Shown in pieces: positions 48,783-57,271 of a stretch of 64,000 nt of DNA (position 1 is its first letter; each line of letters begins with the position of its first letter). This stretch comes from Patulibacter brassicae (lineage in GTDB: Bacteria > Actinomycetota > Thermoleophilia > Solirubrobacterales > Solirubrobacteraceae), in NCBI RefSeq assembly GCF_033949425.1, contig NZ_JAXAVX010000004.1, positions 186,001 to 250,000 on the forward strand, read 5' to 3'. Made by a program: the position numbers and the translations under genes. The notes beneath the pieces were generated by a model. That model was not told where the DNA came from and ran no database searches. It saw only the letters and a list, made by a program, of their open reading frames with translations.

Positions 48783-49670
48783 TCACGCGGGCGCGGCGGG
48801 CGCGGGCGGCTCGGCGCGACCCCGGGTGACGAGCCAGCCCGCGATCGCCGCGCACGGGTACATCGCGATCGCGTACACCGCCGCCGGGATCGCCAGCTCG
48901 CTGCTGCCCAGGACGCTCGTGGCCACCGCGATCGCGATCGTCGCGTTGTGCATGCCGATCTCCATCGCGCAGGCCACCGCCTGGCGGTCGCCGACGCCCG
49001 CCAGCCGCGGGACGCCGTAGCCGACGGCGAGGCTGATCGCGCAGAAGAGCAGCGCCACCGGGCCGACCGCGGGCAGCTCGTCGAGGACCCGGTCGTGCTC
49101 GGCGATCGCGGTGCCGATGATCGCGATCACGAGCACGGCGACGGAGAACCGCCGGACGGGTCGGTCGGCGGCGATCGCGAACGCGGGCCGCCGCGCGCGC
49201 ACGAGCATCCCGATCGTCACCGGGACGAGGACGATCGCGAAGACCTGGAGCACCTTGCCGAACTGCAGGCCGATGTCGCCGTCGGTGCCGACCGGGTCGA
49301 AGTGCCCGATCGCCAGCCCGACGACGAGCGGCAGCGACACGATCGCCAGCACGGAGTTCACCGCGGTGAGGGTGATGTTCAGCGCCACGTCGCCGCGGAA
49401 GAGGTGGCTGAAGAGGTTCGCGGTCGTGCCGCCCGGGGACGCCGCGAGCAGGAGCATGCCGACCGCGAGCTCGGCCGAGAGGTCGAACGCGAGGACGAGG
49501 CCGAGGCAGGCCGGGGGCAGCAGGAGCAGCTGGCAGGCGAGCGCGACGAGGACCGCCCGTGGCTCCTGCGCGACGCGCCGGAAGTCGGCGACCGTCAGCG
49601 CCAGGCCGAGCCCGAGCATGACGATGCCCAGGGCGACCGGCAGGAGGATCGTGGCGGCTCCGGAGTCCAA
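48783..49670 (-). CDS. Bile acid:sodium symporter (BASS) family transporter
   Basis: 295 residues from a TTG at 49670; an ATG at 49775 is in frame but would add a Pro/Arg-rich leader without membrane character. A TACGCT box lies nine bases before the TTG. About nine to ten helices follow. The family signatures are LLLAASPGGTTANLFSHLFR and MEIGMHNATIAIAVATSV, both parts of the sodium/substrate site crossover. Members import organic anions such as bile acids, pyruvate or pantoate with sodium. It is convergent with the GabD-like gene and divergent from a GMC oxidoreductase. Confidence 0.85.
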   Translation of the reverse strand: MDSGAATILLPVALGIVMLGLGLALTVADFRRVAQEPRAVLVALACQLLLLPPACLGLVLAFDLSAELAVGMLLLAASPGGTTANLFSHLFRGDVALNITLTAVNSVLAIVSLPLVVGLAIGHFDPVGTDGDIGLQFGKVLQVFAIVLVPVTIGMLVRARRPAFAIAADRPVRRFSVAVLVIAIIGTAIAEHDRVLDELPAVGPVALLFCAISLAVGYGVPRLAGVGDRQAVACAMEIGMHNATIAIAVATSVLGSSELAIPAAVYAIAMYPCAAIAGWLVTRGRAEPPAPAAPA

Positions 49671-49843
49671 GGTTGCAGGAGCGTAACCGAGCGGGGTCGC
49701 GCCAGGTGACGGAGGTCGCCGCGCACCTCGCGGTGGCTCGCGGCGCGACCCCGGCTCGGCGTGGCGCCGCAGCACGCCCGGACGCCGGCCGATTGTGGTC
49801 GGAGCCCCCTCGCGGGCCGCGGCGGATCGGCGAGGCTCGCGCC

Positions 49844-51448
49844 ATGCCCTCCGCGCACTACGTGATCGTCGGCGCCGGCTCGGCCGGCTGCGTCCTGGCC
49901 AACCGCCTCTCGGAGGACCCCTCGACGCGGGTGCTCGTGCTCGAGGCCGGCGGCAGCGACCGCGACCTGAACGTCATGATCCCGCTGGCGTTCTCCAACC
50001 AGTTCCACGGCAAGCGCGACTGGGACTACTCGACCGAGCCCGAGCCCGGTGCCGCGAACCGCCGGCTCTACATGCCCCGCGGCAAGCAGCTCGGCGGCTG
50101 CAGCGCGATGAACGCCATGCTCTACGTCCGCGGCCGGCCGCTGGACTACGACCTGTGGGAGGAGCAGGGCGCGACCGGCTGGGGCTGGAAGGACGTCCAG
50201 CCGTACTTCCTGCGGTCGGAGGACAACGCCCGCGGCGCGAGCGAGCACCACGGCGCCGGCGGCGAGCTGCGCGTCGAGGAGCAGCGCGAGGCCCGCGCGA
50301 TCAACGAGCCGATCCTCGCGGGCTTCGAGGCCGAGGGCATCCGGCGGATCGACGACTACAACACGCCCGAGCAGGACGGGGCGACGATGTTCCAGGTGAC
50401 GCAGAAGGGCGGGCGCCGTTGGAGCGCCGCCGACGCGTTCCTGCGCCCGGCGATGAAGCGCCCCAACGTCCAGGTCGTGACCCACGCGCAGGTCCTGCGG
50501 CTGGAGCTCGAGGGCACGAAGGTCGTCGGCGTCCGCTACCGCGACAAGCGGGGCGCCGAGCACGTCGCGCACGCCGACCGCGAGGTCCTGCTGAGCGCCG
50601 GCGCGATCAACTCCCCGCAGATCCTCATGCTCTCGGGCATCGGCCCGGGGGCGCAGCTGCAGCAGCAGGGCATCCCCGTCGTCCAGGACCTCCCGGGCGT
50701 CGGCGAGAACCTGCAGGACCACCCGATGTTCACCATGAACTACGCGATCCGCGGGGAGGGCGCGGCCGGCACGCTCTACGGCGCGGACAAGCCCGCGCAG
50801 CTCCTGAAGTGGCTCGCCACCCGGCGCGGCCCGCTGACCTCGACGGCCGCCGAGTCGGTCGTGTTCTGGCGCAGCCGTTCCGGTCTGCCGGCCGCGGACA
50901 TCCAGTTCCACTGCGGTGGCCTGTACTACGAGCAGCACGGCGCCGCCGAGCACGATGGGCCGGCGATGGTGATCGTGCCGGTGCTCGTCGCGCCCCGCAG
51001 CAAGGGGCGCGTGACCCTGCGCTCCCCCGACCCGCTGGCGGCGCCGGCGATCCTCACGAACGCGCTCGTCGACGACGAGGACGCCGCGGCGCTCGTCGCG
51101 GCGGTGAAGCTCGCCCGGCGGGTGGCGGCCAGCGGTCCGCTCGCACCGCACGTCGACCGCGAGCTGCTGCCCGGCCCCTCCGCGCAGAGCGACGAGGAGA
51201 TCGACGCTGCGGTCCGCGAGCGGATCGAGCTCATCTACCACCCCGTCGGCACGTGCCGGATCGGTGCGGCGGACGACGACCAGGCGGTCGTCGACCCGGA
51301 GCTGCGGGTCCGGGGCATCGAGGGCCTGCGCGTCGTCGACGCCTCGGTCTTCCCGGTGATCCCGGGCGGCAACACGAACGCGCCGACCTACATGGTCGCC
51401 GAGCGCGCCGCGGACCTCGTCCGCGGTCGGGTGCCCGCCGTGGCCTGA
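49844..51448 (+). CDS. GMC oxidoreductase, choline/alcohol dehydrogenase type
   Basis: 534 residues. The ADP-binding motif YVIVGAGSAGCVLANRLSED opens the protein; GMC signature 1 is PRGKQLGGCSAMNAMLYVRG and signature 2 is VLLSAGAINSPQILMLSGIG. The C-terminus has YHPVGTCRIG with the catalytic His and GGNTNAPTYMVAERAADL with the second. It uses FAD to oxidise a primary alcohol to the aldehyde; BetA-like choline dehydrogenases and PEG/alkanol dehydrogenases belong here. It has no operator palindrome like the ChoD-type gene at 22417. The P450 operon begins about 120 bases after its stop. Confidence 0.92.
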   Translation: MPSAHYVIVGAGSAGCVLANRLSEDPSTRVLVLEAGGSDRDLNVMIPLAFSNQFHGKRDWDYSTEPEPGAANRRLYMPRGKQLGGCSAMNAMLYVRGRPLDYDLWEEQGATGWGWKDVQPYFLRSEDNARGASEHHGAGGELRVEEQREARAINEPILAGFEAEGIRRIDDYNTPEQDGATMFQVTQKGGRRWSAADAFLRPAMKRPNVQVVTHAQVLRLELEGTKVVGVRYRDKRGAEHVAHADREVLLSAGAINSPQILMLSGIGPGAQLQQQGIPVVQDLPGVGENLQDHPMFTMNYAIRGEGAAGTLYGADKPAQLLKWLATRRGPLTSTAAESVVFWRSRSGLPAADIQFHCGGLYYEQHGAAEHDGPAMVIVPVLVAPRSKGRVTLRSPDPLAAPAILTNALVDDEDAAALVAAVKLARRVAASGPLAPHVDRELLPGPSAQSDEEIDAAVRERIELIYHPVGTCRIGAADDDQAVVDPELRVRGIEGLRVVDASVFPVIPGGNTNAPTYMVAERAADLVRGRVPAVA

Positions 51449-51533
51449 TCGCGGCGCTCCGCGCGCCGTCGATCGGTGACGCGCCACCGGGGGCACGCGG
51501 ATCGACGGGAACGGCGCGACCCGCGCCCGCCAC

Positions 51534-51569
51534 TTGCGTACCGGGCGGTATCCGGATACTGTCCGGTAC
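51534..51569 (+). promoter_or_regulatory. Promoter overlapped by a 32-bp inverted-repeat operator for the cyclase-P450-TetR operon
   Basis: GTACCGGGCGGTATCC (51538-51553) faces GGATACTGTCCGGTAC (51554-51569); 14 of 16 positions pair. TTGCGT (51534-51539) and TACTGT (51557-51562) are spaced by 17 bases and form a -35/-10 pair. The repeat therefore covers the spacer and the -10. The GTG of the first gene begins at the next base (51570), so the message is leaderless. The best candidate ligand is the TetR protein encoded as the third gene of the operon, giving autoregulation. Confidence 0.75.
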
Positions 51570-52361
51570 GTGAACGAGGGGACGGTCCACAGCTTCCTGT
51601 TCGCCGACCTCGTCGGCTTCACGACGCTGACCGCGCTCGAGGGCGACGAGCGCGCCGCCGACGTCGCGATGCGGTTCTTCGCCGCCGTCCGCGCGCTCCC
51701 GGAGGCCGACGGCGCCGAGGAGGTCAAGACCCTCGGCGACGGCCTCATGCTGCGCACGGACGACCCCGAGCGCGCGGTCCGGCTCGGGACCGCGATCGTC
51801 GCGCGGCTCGACGAGGGCCTCGAGGGGTTCGGCTCGGTCCCCGTCCGCGTGGGCGTCCACACCGGCCCCGCGATCGCCCGCGACGGCGACTGGTTCGGGA
51901 TGGCGGTGAACGTCGCGGCGCGCCTGTGCGCCGCCGCCGGCGACGGCGAGGTGCTCGTGAGCGCGACGACGCGCGAGGCCGCCGTCGCCGACGACCTCGT
52001 CTTCGGCGACGCCCGCCTGCACTGGCTGAAGAACGTCATCGAGCCCGTCGCCGCCCACGAGGTCGAGCTCGTCCCCGAGGTGGCCGTCGCCCCCGAGGCG
52101 ATCGCCGCGACCGCCGCGGTGGTCGCCCCGGCGTCGACCGGGCTGGCCGGCGTGGCCGCGAGCGCCCCCGCGTGGCGCCCGGAGCCGGTGCGCGTCGCGG
52201 GCCGGCCGAGCGCCGGCCGGGTCCGGCCCGCCGCCGGCGCCACCCGCCGCACGCCGGCGCGCCGCGGTCCGGCGCTGGGCGCCCGGGCGCGCGCCCGCCT
52301 CGACCAGGAGCGCGCGTGCCTGCGCGCCGCCGTCCCGTCCCTGCTCGGCCGACTCGGCTGA
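51570..52361 (+). CDS. Stand-alone class III adenylate/guanylate cyclase domain protein
   Basis: 263 residues from the GTG that directly follows the operator. The catalytic domain (about residues 5-165) has the first metal Asp in LFADLVGFTTLTALEGD, the purine-site Lys and second metal Asp in EVKTLGDGLMLR, and the Asn/Arg pair in FGMAVNVAARLCAAAGDGEV. The enzyme therefore appears complete and could make cAMP or a related cyclic nucleotide as a homodimer. The C-terminal 90 residues are Ala/Pro/Arg-rich low-complexity sequence ending in a short helix (LDQERACLRAAVPSLLGRLG). A cyclase in an operon with a P450 and its regulator is unusual. Separated from the P450 by 20 bases. Confidence 0.85.
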   Translation: MNEGTVHSFLFADLVGFTTLTALEGDERAADVAMRFFAAVRALPEADGAEEVKTLGDGLMLRTDDPERAVRLGTAIVARLDEGLEGFGSVPVRVGVHTGPAIARDGDWFGMAVNVAARLCAAAGDGEVLVSATTREAAVADDLVFGDARLHWLKNVIEPVAAHEVELVPEVAVAPEAIAATAAVVAPASTGLAGVAASAPAWRPEPVRVAGRPSAGRVRPAAGATRRTPARRGPALGARARARLDQERACLRAAVPSLLGRLG

Positions 52362-52366
52362 CCCCC

Positions 52367-52375
52367 AAGGAGGAA
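52367..52375 (+). promoter_or_regulatory. Strong Shine-Dalgarno AAGGAGGAA of the P450 gene
   Basis: A near-perfect anti-16S match lies 6-7 bases before the GTG at 52382 and fixes that start. It contrasts with the leaderless first gene of the same operon. Confidence 0.65.
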
Positions 52376-52381
52376 CGTCCC

Positions 52382-53752
52382 GTGAGCACGACCACCGCCA
52401 CGCCGATCGAGGGCCTGCCGCCCGGGCCGTCGCTGCCGCGCGCGCTGCAGACCGCGGGCTTCATCCTCCGCGGCCCGTCGTACCTGAAGAAGCTCCAGGC
52501 GGAGCACGGCGACGTCTTCACGATGCGCATCACCGGCGAGGGCCGCTGGGTCATCCTCGCCGACCCGGCGCACATCAAGCAGGTCTTCACCGGCTCGCCG
52601 GACGTCTTCCACGCGGGCAAGGGCAACCAGGTCCTGCTGCCGCTGCTGGGCGACCACTCCGTCCTGCTGCTCGACGGGCCGGAGCACCTGCGCCAGCGCC
52701 GCCTGCTGCTGCCGCCGTTCCACGGGCAGCGGATGACCGCCTACGGCGAGCTCATGGACGAGATCACCGCGGAGGAGGTCGCGCGGTGGCCCGTCGGCGA
52801 GGACTTCGCGTCCTGGCCGCGCATGCAGCACATCACGCTCGAGGTCATCATGCGCGCCGTCTTCGGGGTCGAGCAGGGCCCGCAGCTGGACCGCGTGCGG
52901 ACCGCGCTGAACCGGCTGCTGGACGAGGTCATGCGCCCCACGACGATGGCGGTCCTCTCCGCGATCGGGCCGCACCGGTTCCGCGAGCTGGCGATCGTGA
53001 AGCGCGAGCTCGCGCGGGCCGACGCCGAGATCTACCCCGTGATCCGCGAGCGTCGCGCCGCGCCCGACCTCGAGGACCGGCAGGACATCCTCTCGCTGCT
53101 CCTGCAGGCGCGCCACGAGGACGGCCGGCCGATGAGCGACGAGGAGCTGCGCGACGAGCTCATGACGCTGCTCGTCGCCGGACACGAGACGACGGCGACG
53201 ACGCTCGGCTGGGCGGTCGAGCGGCTCACGCGCCACCCCGACGCGCTCGCCCGCGCGACCGCCGAGGTCCGCGAGCAGGGCGCCGACGGCCCGTTCCTCG
53301 ACGGCGTGGTGAAGGAGACGCTGCGCCTGCGCCCGGTGCTCTCGGTCGTCGTGCGCCAGCTCCAGGAGGACGCCGAGGTCGCCGGCTACCGCCTGCCGGC
53401 GGGGACGCGGGTCGTGCCGTGCATCCAGCTCGCGCACCGGCGCCCCGACGTCTACCCCGACCCGGACGCGTTCCGGCCGGAGCGCTGGCTCGACCAGCAG
53501 CCCGGCACCTACAGCTGGCTGCCGTTCGGCGGCGGCGTGCGTCGCTGCCTCGGCGCGAGCTTCGCGCTCTTCGAGGCCAAGCGGGTGCTCGCCGGGATCC
53601 TCGGGCAGGTCGACCTCGCCCCGGCGGCCCGCGACGGCGAGCAGGTCCGCCGCCGCGCGATCACGCAGACGCCGCAGCACGGCGCGCGGATCACCGTCGC
53701 CGCCCGCCACGATCGGCGGCCGGTCCAGGAGCCGGTGGCGGTGCCGGCGTGA
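52382..53752 (+). CDS. Cytochrome P450
   Basis: 456 residues. The I-helix oxygen-activation motif is LLVAGHETTATTLGW, the K-helix ExxR is KETLRLRP, the PERF region is DAFRPERWLDQQ and the heme loop is PFGGGVRRCLGASFAL with the proximal Cys. The N-terminus (GLPPGPSLPRALQTAGFILR) lacks a membrane anchor. The overall form is of the CYP110/CYP138-like bacterial P450 group, which often hydroxylates fatty acids, terpenoids or related hydrophobic molecules. Its stop overlaps the GTG of the TetR gene. No ferredoxin or reductase gene is nearby, so electrons must come from elsewhere. Confidence 0.94.
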   Translation: MSTTTATPIEGLPPGPSLPRALQTAGFILRGPSYLKKLQAEHGDVFTMRITGEGRWVILADPAHIKQVFTGSPDVFHAGKGNQVLLPLLGDHSVLLLDGPEHLRQRRLLLPPFHGQRMTAYGELMDEITAEEVARWPVGEDFASWPRMQHITLEVIMRAVFGVEQGPQLDRVRTALNRLLDEVMRPTTMAVLSAIGPHRFRELAIVKRELARADAEIYPVIRERRAAPDLEDRQDILSLLLQARHEDGRPMSDEELRDELMTLLVAGHETTATTLGWAVERLTRHPDALARATAEVREQGADGPFLDGVVKETLRLRPVLSVVVRQLQEDAEVAGYRLPAGTRVVPCIQLAHRRPDVYPDPDAFRPERWLDQQPGTYSWLPFGGGVRRCLGASFALFEAKRVLAGILGQVDLAPAARDGEQVRRRAITQTPQHGARITVAARHDRRPVQEPVAVPA

Positions 53753-54405
53753 GCGCCGGCGAGGCCGCCGGCGACGCGCCGGGCACCGGGCGCCTGACCC
53801 GCAAGCAGCAGCAGGCCCATACCCGGTCCTGCCTGCTGCACTCCGCCACGCGGGTCCTGACGCGGCGCGGGATGCACCGCGCGTCGATCGACGAGATCGC
53901 CCAGGACGCCGGGTTCACGAAGGGCGCGTTCTACGCGAACTTCAAGAGCAAGGAGGAGCTCTTCCTCGCGATGCTCGACGAGCGCTTCGCCGCGCGGCTG
54001 GCCGAGCTGGACCGCGTCATGGACACGGACGCCTCGGTCGAGGACCAGGCCCAGAACGCGGGCATGGACTTCGTCCGGGCGATCCAGGGCGAGCAGGAGT
54101 GGGGCCGGTTGTTCTTCGAGTTCGCCGTCCACGCGTCGCGCGACGAGGAGTTCCGCGCCGAGTTCACGACCCGCGTGCGCGCCCTGCGCCACCGGATCGC
54201 GACCCGGCTGGAGGAGCGGCTGGAGGGCCTGGACTGGACGCCGCCGATCTCCACCGAGGAGGCCGCGCGGCTGACGTTCGCGATGGCCAACGGCGTGGCG
54301 CTGGAGAACCTCATCGATCCGGGATCGGTCTCCCCGGAGCTCAACGGCACGATGCTCACGGCGTTCTTCGTCGGCCTGCGGGCGGCGTCGACGCCGTCGC
54401 CCTGA
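53749..54405 (+). CDS. TetR-family transcriptional regulator
   Basis: 218 residues from a GTG that overlaps the P450 stop (GTGA). The helix-turn-helix is clear: LLHSATRVLTRRGMHRASID, then EIAQDAGFTKGAFYANFKSK. The C-terminal ligand domain (about 70-215) contains WGRLFFEFAVHASRDEEFRA, a common arrangement in TetR regulators that sense hydrophobic compounds. As the last gene of the operon it probably binds the inverted repeat in front of the cyclase gene, repressing all three genes until a P450 substrate or related signal is present. Confidence 0.92.
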   Translation: MSAGEAAGDAPGTGRLTRKQQQAHTRSCLLHSATRVLTRRGMHRASIDEIAQDAGFTKGAFYANFKSKEELFLAMLDERFAARLAELDRVMDTDASVEDQAQNAGMDFVRAIQGEQEWGRLFFEFAVHASRDEEFRAEFTTRVRALRHRIATRLEERLEGLDWTPPISTEEAARLTFAMANGVALENLIDPGSVSPELNGTMLTAFFVGLRAASTPSP

Positions 54406-54420
54406 GGGCGACCGGACCGT

Positions 54421-54443
54421 CGGAGGTCCGCGGCCGGCCTCCG
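54421..54443. terminator. Hairpin after the P450 operon
   Basis: CGGAGG (54421-54426) and CCTCCG (54438-54443) bracket a GC-rich loop that can pair partly, in the 93-base gap between the TetR gene and a convergent HD-domain gene. Confidence 0.45.
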
Positions 54444-54498
54444 CCTGGAACCATCGCGATGATCGGGCGCGGCGACCCGAGCATCGCCGGATCCAGGA

Positions 54499-55029
54499 TC
54501 AGGCGACGCCGAGGCGCAGCGCCACGTCGTGCCAGGACGGCGGGCCGTCGAGGGCCGGCAGGTCGCCGGCGGTCGCGCGCCGCCGACCGTCCGGCGTCGA
54601 GCAGTAGCGGGCGTCCGGCACGAGCCCGACGCGCCCGATCAACAGGCGGTCGGCGTCCCAGCAGACGCCGATCGTCACGTCCGCGTGGGTCGTCCCGCGC
54701 GTGTGGTCGCGCAGCGCCTCGGCGAGCCGCTCGGCGCGCTCGTCGTCGAGCGTCACGCGGCCCTCGGCGCGCAGCTCGTCGAGCAGGATCGCGGCGCGCG
54801 GCCCGTGGTCGGGGTCGTAGCCGTCGTCCTCGCGCTTGGCGTCGTGCAGCAGGGCGAAGAGGAGCAGGAGCTCGCGGTCGGCGGCCGGCCCCGTCGCGTC
54901 GGCGAGCTCGGCGGCCGTGGCGGCGACGGCCCGCCAGTGGCTCGGGCCGTGGATCGACGACCGCAGGTGCGTGGCGGCCGCCTCGACGGTGGACACGAGC
55001 CGGTCGAGGTCCTCCCACGGGCGCGTCAT
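54499..55029 (-). CDS. HD-domain protein, putative phosphohydrolase
   Basis: 176 residues. The HD motif pattern is present: IHGPSHWRAVAATAAELAD supplies the first His, LLFALLHDAKREDDGYDPDH the His-Asp pair, and LRDHTRGTTHADV later residues that usually complete the metal site. Members hydrolyse nucleotides or other phosphate esters. The GVCWDADRLLIGRVGLVPDA segment is characteristic of a small actinobacterial/gamma-proteobacterial HD subgroup of unknown substrate. ATG start at 55029, divergent from the GntR-type gene 74 bases away. Confidence 0.85.
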   Translation of the reverse strand: MTRPWEDLDRLVSTVEAAATHLRSSIHGPSHWRAVAATAAELADATGPAADRELLLLFALLHDAKREDDGYDPDHGPRAAILLDELRAEGRVTLDDERAERLAEALRDHTRGTTHADVTIGVCWDADRLLIGRVGLVPDARYCSTPDGRRRATAGDLPALDGPPSWHDVALRLGVA

Positions 55030-55090
55030 CGGCGGCGATCTTCCCAGGTCGCGCGCGACCGGGGGCGCGTGCCGCCGCGGGAGCCGGGCG

Positions 55091-55096
55091 TAGTAT
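55091..55096 (+). promoter_or_regulatory. -10 box TAGTAT of the GntR-type regulator
   Basis: TAGTAT is followed by seven bases and the GTG at 55104, and overlaps the alternative ATG at 55095, so the GTG is the more likely start. Confidence 0.5.
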
Positions 55097-55103
55097 GCAA
55101 GCG

Positions 55104-55832
55104 GTGCCGTCGGACCTCAGGATCGACCGGGCGGAGCGCGCACGGGGCGGCACCCGCGGCCGCGCGTACGCCACCCTGCGCGACGCGATCACCGCGGGGC
55201 GCCTCGAGCCCGGGCGCCGGCTGTCGGAGAACGAGCTGGCGGAGTGGCTCGGCGTGAGCCGCACGCCGGTGCGCGAGGCGCTGCAGCGCCTGCGCGACGA
55301 CCGCCTCGTGGAGATCGTGCCGCAGCTCGGCACGTTCGTGACGAAGATCTCGATCGTCGCCGTCGCCGACGCGCAGTTCGCGCGCGAGGCGCTGGAGTGC
55401 GCGGCGATCCGGCTCGCGGCCCAGCGGATCACCGACGCCGAGGTCGCGGACCTGCGCGCGACGATCGAGCGGCAGAAGGCGGCCGAGGCGGCGCGCGATC
55501 TCGACGGCTTCTACCGGCACGACGACGCCTTCCACGCGACGCTCTGCGCGAGCTCGGGTCACGCGATCGCGTGGCGCCTCGTCCAGCGCGCGGACGGGCA
55601 CCTCAACCGCGTGCGCCGCCTGAGCCTGCCGGTCCCCTCCTACGTCGGCGAGATGATCAGCGAGCACGAGGACGTCCTGGACGCCGTCGCCGCGCACGAC
55701 CCGGACCGCGCCGAGGCGGTGCTGCGCCACCACCTGCGGATGGTCCTCTCCGGCCTGCAGCCGCTGCGCGCCGAGCACCCCGGGTTCTTCGAGGACGGCG
55801 AGCCGCTCGACGTGCCGGCCTTCGACGCCTGA
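55104..55832 (+). CDS. GntR-family (FadR/FCD subfamily) transcriptional regulator
   Basis: 242 residues. The winged-helix N-domain has GRAYATLRDAITAGRLEPGR, LSENELAEWLGVSRTPVREA and LQRLRDDRLVEIVPQLGTFV. The C-terminal FCD domain carries likely metal ligands in DLDGFYRHDDAFHATLCASS and ISEHEDVLDAVAAHDPDRAE. FCD regulators respond to small organic acids. The start is uncertain between ATG 55095 and GTG 55104; the latter fits the leaderless pattern. An enoyl-CoA hydratase follows 132 bases on and could be a target, though nothing in the sequence proves that. Confidence 0.9.
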   Translation: MPSDLRIDRAERARGGTRGRAYATLRDAITAGRLEPGRRLSENELAEWLGVSRTPVREALQRLRDDRLVEIVPQLGTFVTKISIVAVADAQFAREALECAAIRLAAQRITDAEVADLRATIERQKAAEAARDLDGFYRHDDAFHATLCASSGHAIAWRLVQRADGHLNRVRRLSLPVPSYVGEMISEHEDVLDAVAAHDPDRAEAVLRHHLRMVLSGLQPLRAEHPGFFEDGEPLDVPAFDA

Positions 55833-55964
55833 CGCGGCGGGTGCCGCCCGGCCGCGACCCGTCGTCGCCCTAGACTCGACGGCCGGGGCCGCGGCGCGAC
55901 GGCCGGCCCCGGTCCGGCCCGCCGCCCGCGGGCACCGAGTCCGCCGTCGCAGGGGAGAGCCCGC

Positions 55965-56747
55965 ATGTCCGAGCAGCCGATGCGCCTGGAGCGCGAGGGC
56001 GACGTCGCCGTCGTCACGATCGACAGCCCACCGCTGAACCTCTTCGACCAGGCGATGCTCGACGCGCTGCGCGGCGTCGTCGACGCCCTCGTGGCCGAGC
56101 CGCCGCGGGCGGTGCTCGTGCGGGCCGAGGGACGCGTCGTCTCCGGCGGGGTCGACGTCGAGGTCTTCCACGGCCGCTCCGCCGAGCAGGGCGCCGCGCT
56201 CTGGCGGGAGCTGCTGGACATCATCCACCGCTTCGAGCGCCTGTCCTGCCCGACGGTCTTCGCCGCGCACGCGCTGACGCTCACCGCCGCGTTCGAGTGG
56301 GCGCTCGGCTGCGACCTCATCGTCGCCGGCCGGGGCGCGCGGTTCGGTCTCGTCGAGACGGTCGTCGGCCTGACGCCGTCGATGGGCGGCCCGCAGCGGC
56401 TCGCCGAGCGCGCCGGGTCCGGCCGGGCCCGCGAGCTCGTGATGACGGCCGAGCTCTTCGACGCCGAGACGCTCGAGCGCTGGAACGTCGTCAACCGGGT
56501 CTGGGAGGACGACGAGGTCGATGCGAAGGCCCGCGCGCTCGCGGCGTCGCTGGCCGCCGGTCCGACGCGCGCCCACGACGCGACGAAGCAGATCGTCCGC
56601 GCGTGGTGCGACGGCGGCGTGGGCCTGGCCGACGAGATCGTCCCGGAGGTCTCGGGCGCGCTGTTCGAGACCGAGGACCTGCGGGCCGCGGTCGCGGGCT
56701 TCCTGGAGCGCGGGCCGAAGCACGGGACCGTCTACCAGGGCCGCTGA
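55965..56747 (+). CDS. Enoyl-CoA hydratase/isomerase family protein
   Basis: 260 residues of the crotonase fold. DVAVVTIDSPPLNLFDQAML opens it, ARAVVSGGVDVEVF-like residues form the CoA-binding part (VSGGVDVEVFHG), and FAAHALTLTAAFEWALGCDL is the oxyanion-hole region. The usual Glu of GxGxEL and the second Glu at VVGLTPSMGG are partly changed (FGLVETVVGLTPSMGGPQRL keeps one Glu), so hydratase activity is not certain. The family handles CoA-thioesters in fatty-acid or aromatic degradation. GGGGAG upstream of the ATG at 55965 is its ribosome site. Confidence 0.85.
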   Translation: MSEQPMRLEREGDVAVVTIDSPPLNLFDQAMLDALRGVVDALVAEPPRAVLVRAEGRVVSGGVDVEVFHGRSAEQGAALWRELLDIIHRFERLSCPTVFAAHALTLTAAFEWALGCDLIVAGRGARFGLVETVVGLTPSMGGPQRLAERAGSGRARELVMTAELFDAETLERWNVVNRVWEDDEVDAKARALAASLAAGPTRAHDATKQIVRAWCDGGVGLADEIVPEVSGALFETEDLRAAVAGFLERGPKHGTVYQGR

Positions 56748-56841
56748 ACGCCGCTCGCGGTCGGCGAGCGGATGCGCCCGGCCAGGGCGACGGGCTCGCC
56801 CGGCCGGACGGTCGCCTCCCACCCGGACGGCCGCGTCCCGC

Positions 56842-57258
56842 TCAGAAGCGCTTCGTGGCGTTGGCCGCGGCGCGGAAGCCGTGGCCGTCGCGGTTCACGC
56901 AGGTCAGGCCGGACGTCCGCATCGTGCAGCGGATCTTCCCGCCCTTGCCGGTGTACCAGCGGTCGCCGTAGGCGAGCTTGCGCTGCGTGCCCGGGTAGCC
57001 CGGGAAGTCGCTGCGGGCGCCGATCTTCGCGTGCCCGCGGGCGCTCAGGTGGATGATCGGATCGCCGAAGTCGGTGACCCGCGGCAGGCCGGGGACCGAG
57101 CACTCGACGGCGGGGCCGCCGTACTTCATCTGGTAGCAGGCGATCTTCCCGCTCGGCGAGACGACGTTGTGGTACCGGACGGTCTTCGCGTCGGCGGCCG
57201 GCACGGCGACCGCGAGGGCGGCGACCAGGCCGCCGGTGAGCACGGAGGATGGGCGCAT
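56842..57258 (-). CDS. Small secreted protein, DUF6636-like
   Basis: 138 residues. A Sec signal (LTGGLVAALAVAVPAADA) is followed by a compact Cys-containing domain: VVSPSGKIACYQMKYGGPAV, RKLAYGDRWYTGKGGKIRC and SGLTCVNRDGHGFRAAANAT. The SPSGKIAC start, the LAYG centre and the LTCVNRDGHGF end match the pattern I know as DUF6636 in secreted actinobacterial proteins, with conserved Cys residues probably forming disulfides. Function is unknown. A TAGCGT box lies seven bases before the ATG. Confidence 0.78.
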   Translation of the reverse strand: MRPSSVLTGGLVAALAVAVPAADAKTVRYHNVVSPSGKIACYQMKYGGPAVECSVPGLPRVTDFGDPIIHLSARGHAKIGARSDFPGYPGTQRKLAYGDRWYTGKGGKIRCTMRTSGLTCVNRDGHGFRAAANATKRF

Positions 57259-57265
57259 GCGCCGT

Positions 57266-57271
57266 ACGCTA
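57266..57271 (-). promoter_or_regulatory. -10 box TAGCGT of the DUF6636-like gene
   Basis: On the minus strand TAGCGT is followed by ACGGCGC and the ATG at 57258. Confidence 0.45.

Noticed and set aside
51476..51570. Longer N-terminus for the cyclase from an in-frame TTG at 51534
   Set aside because: It would place the start codon inside the -35 box and translate the operator; the GTG at 51570 fits the cyclase domain start.
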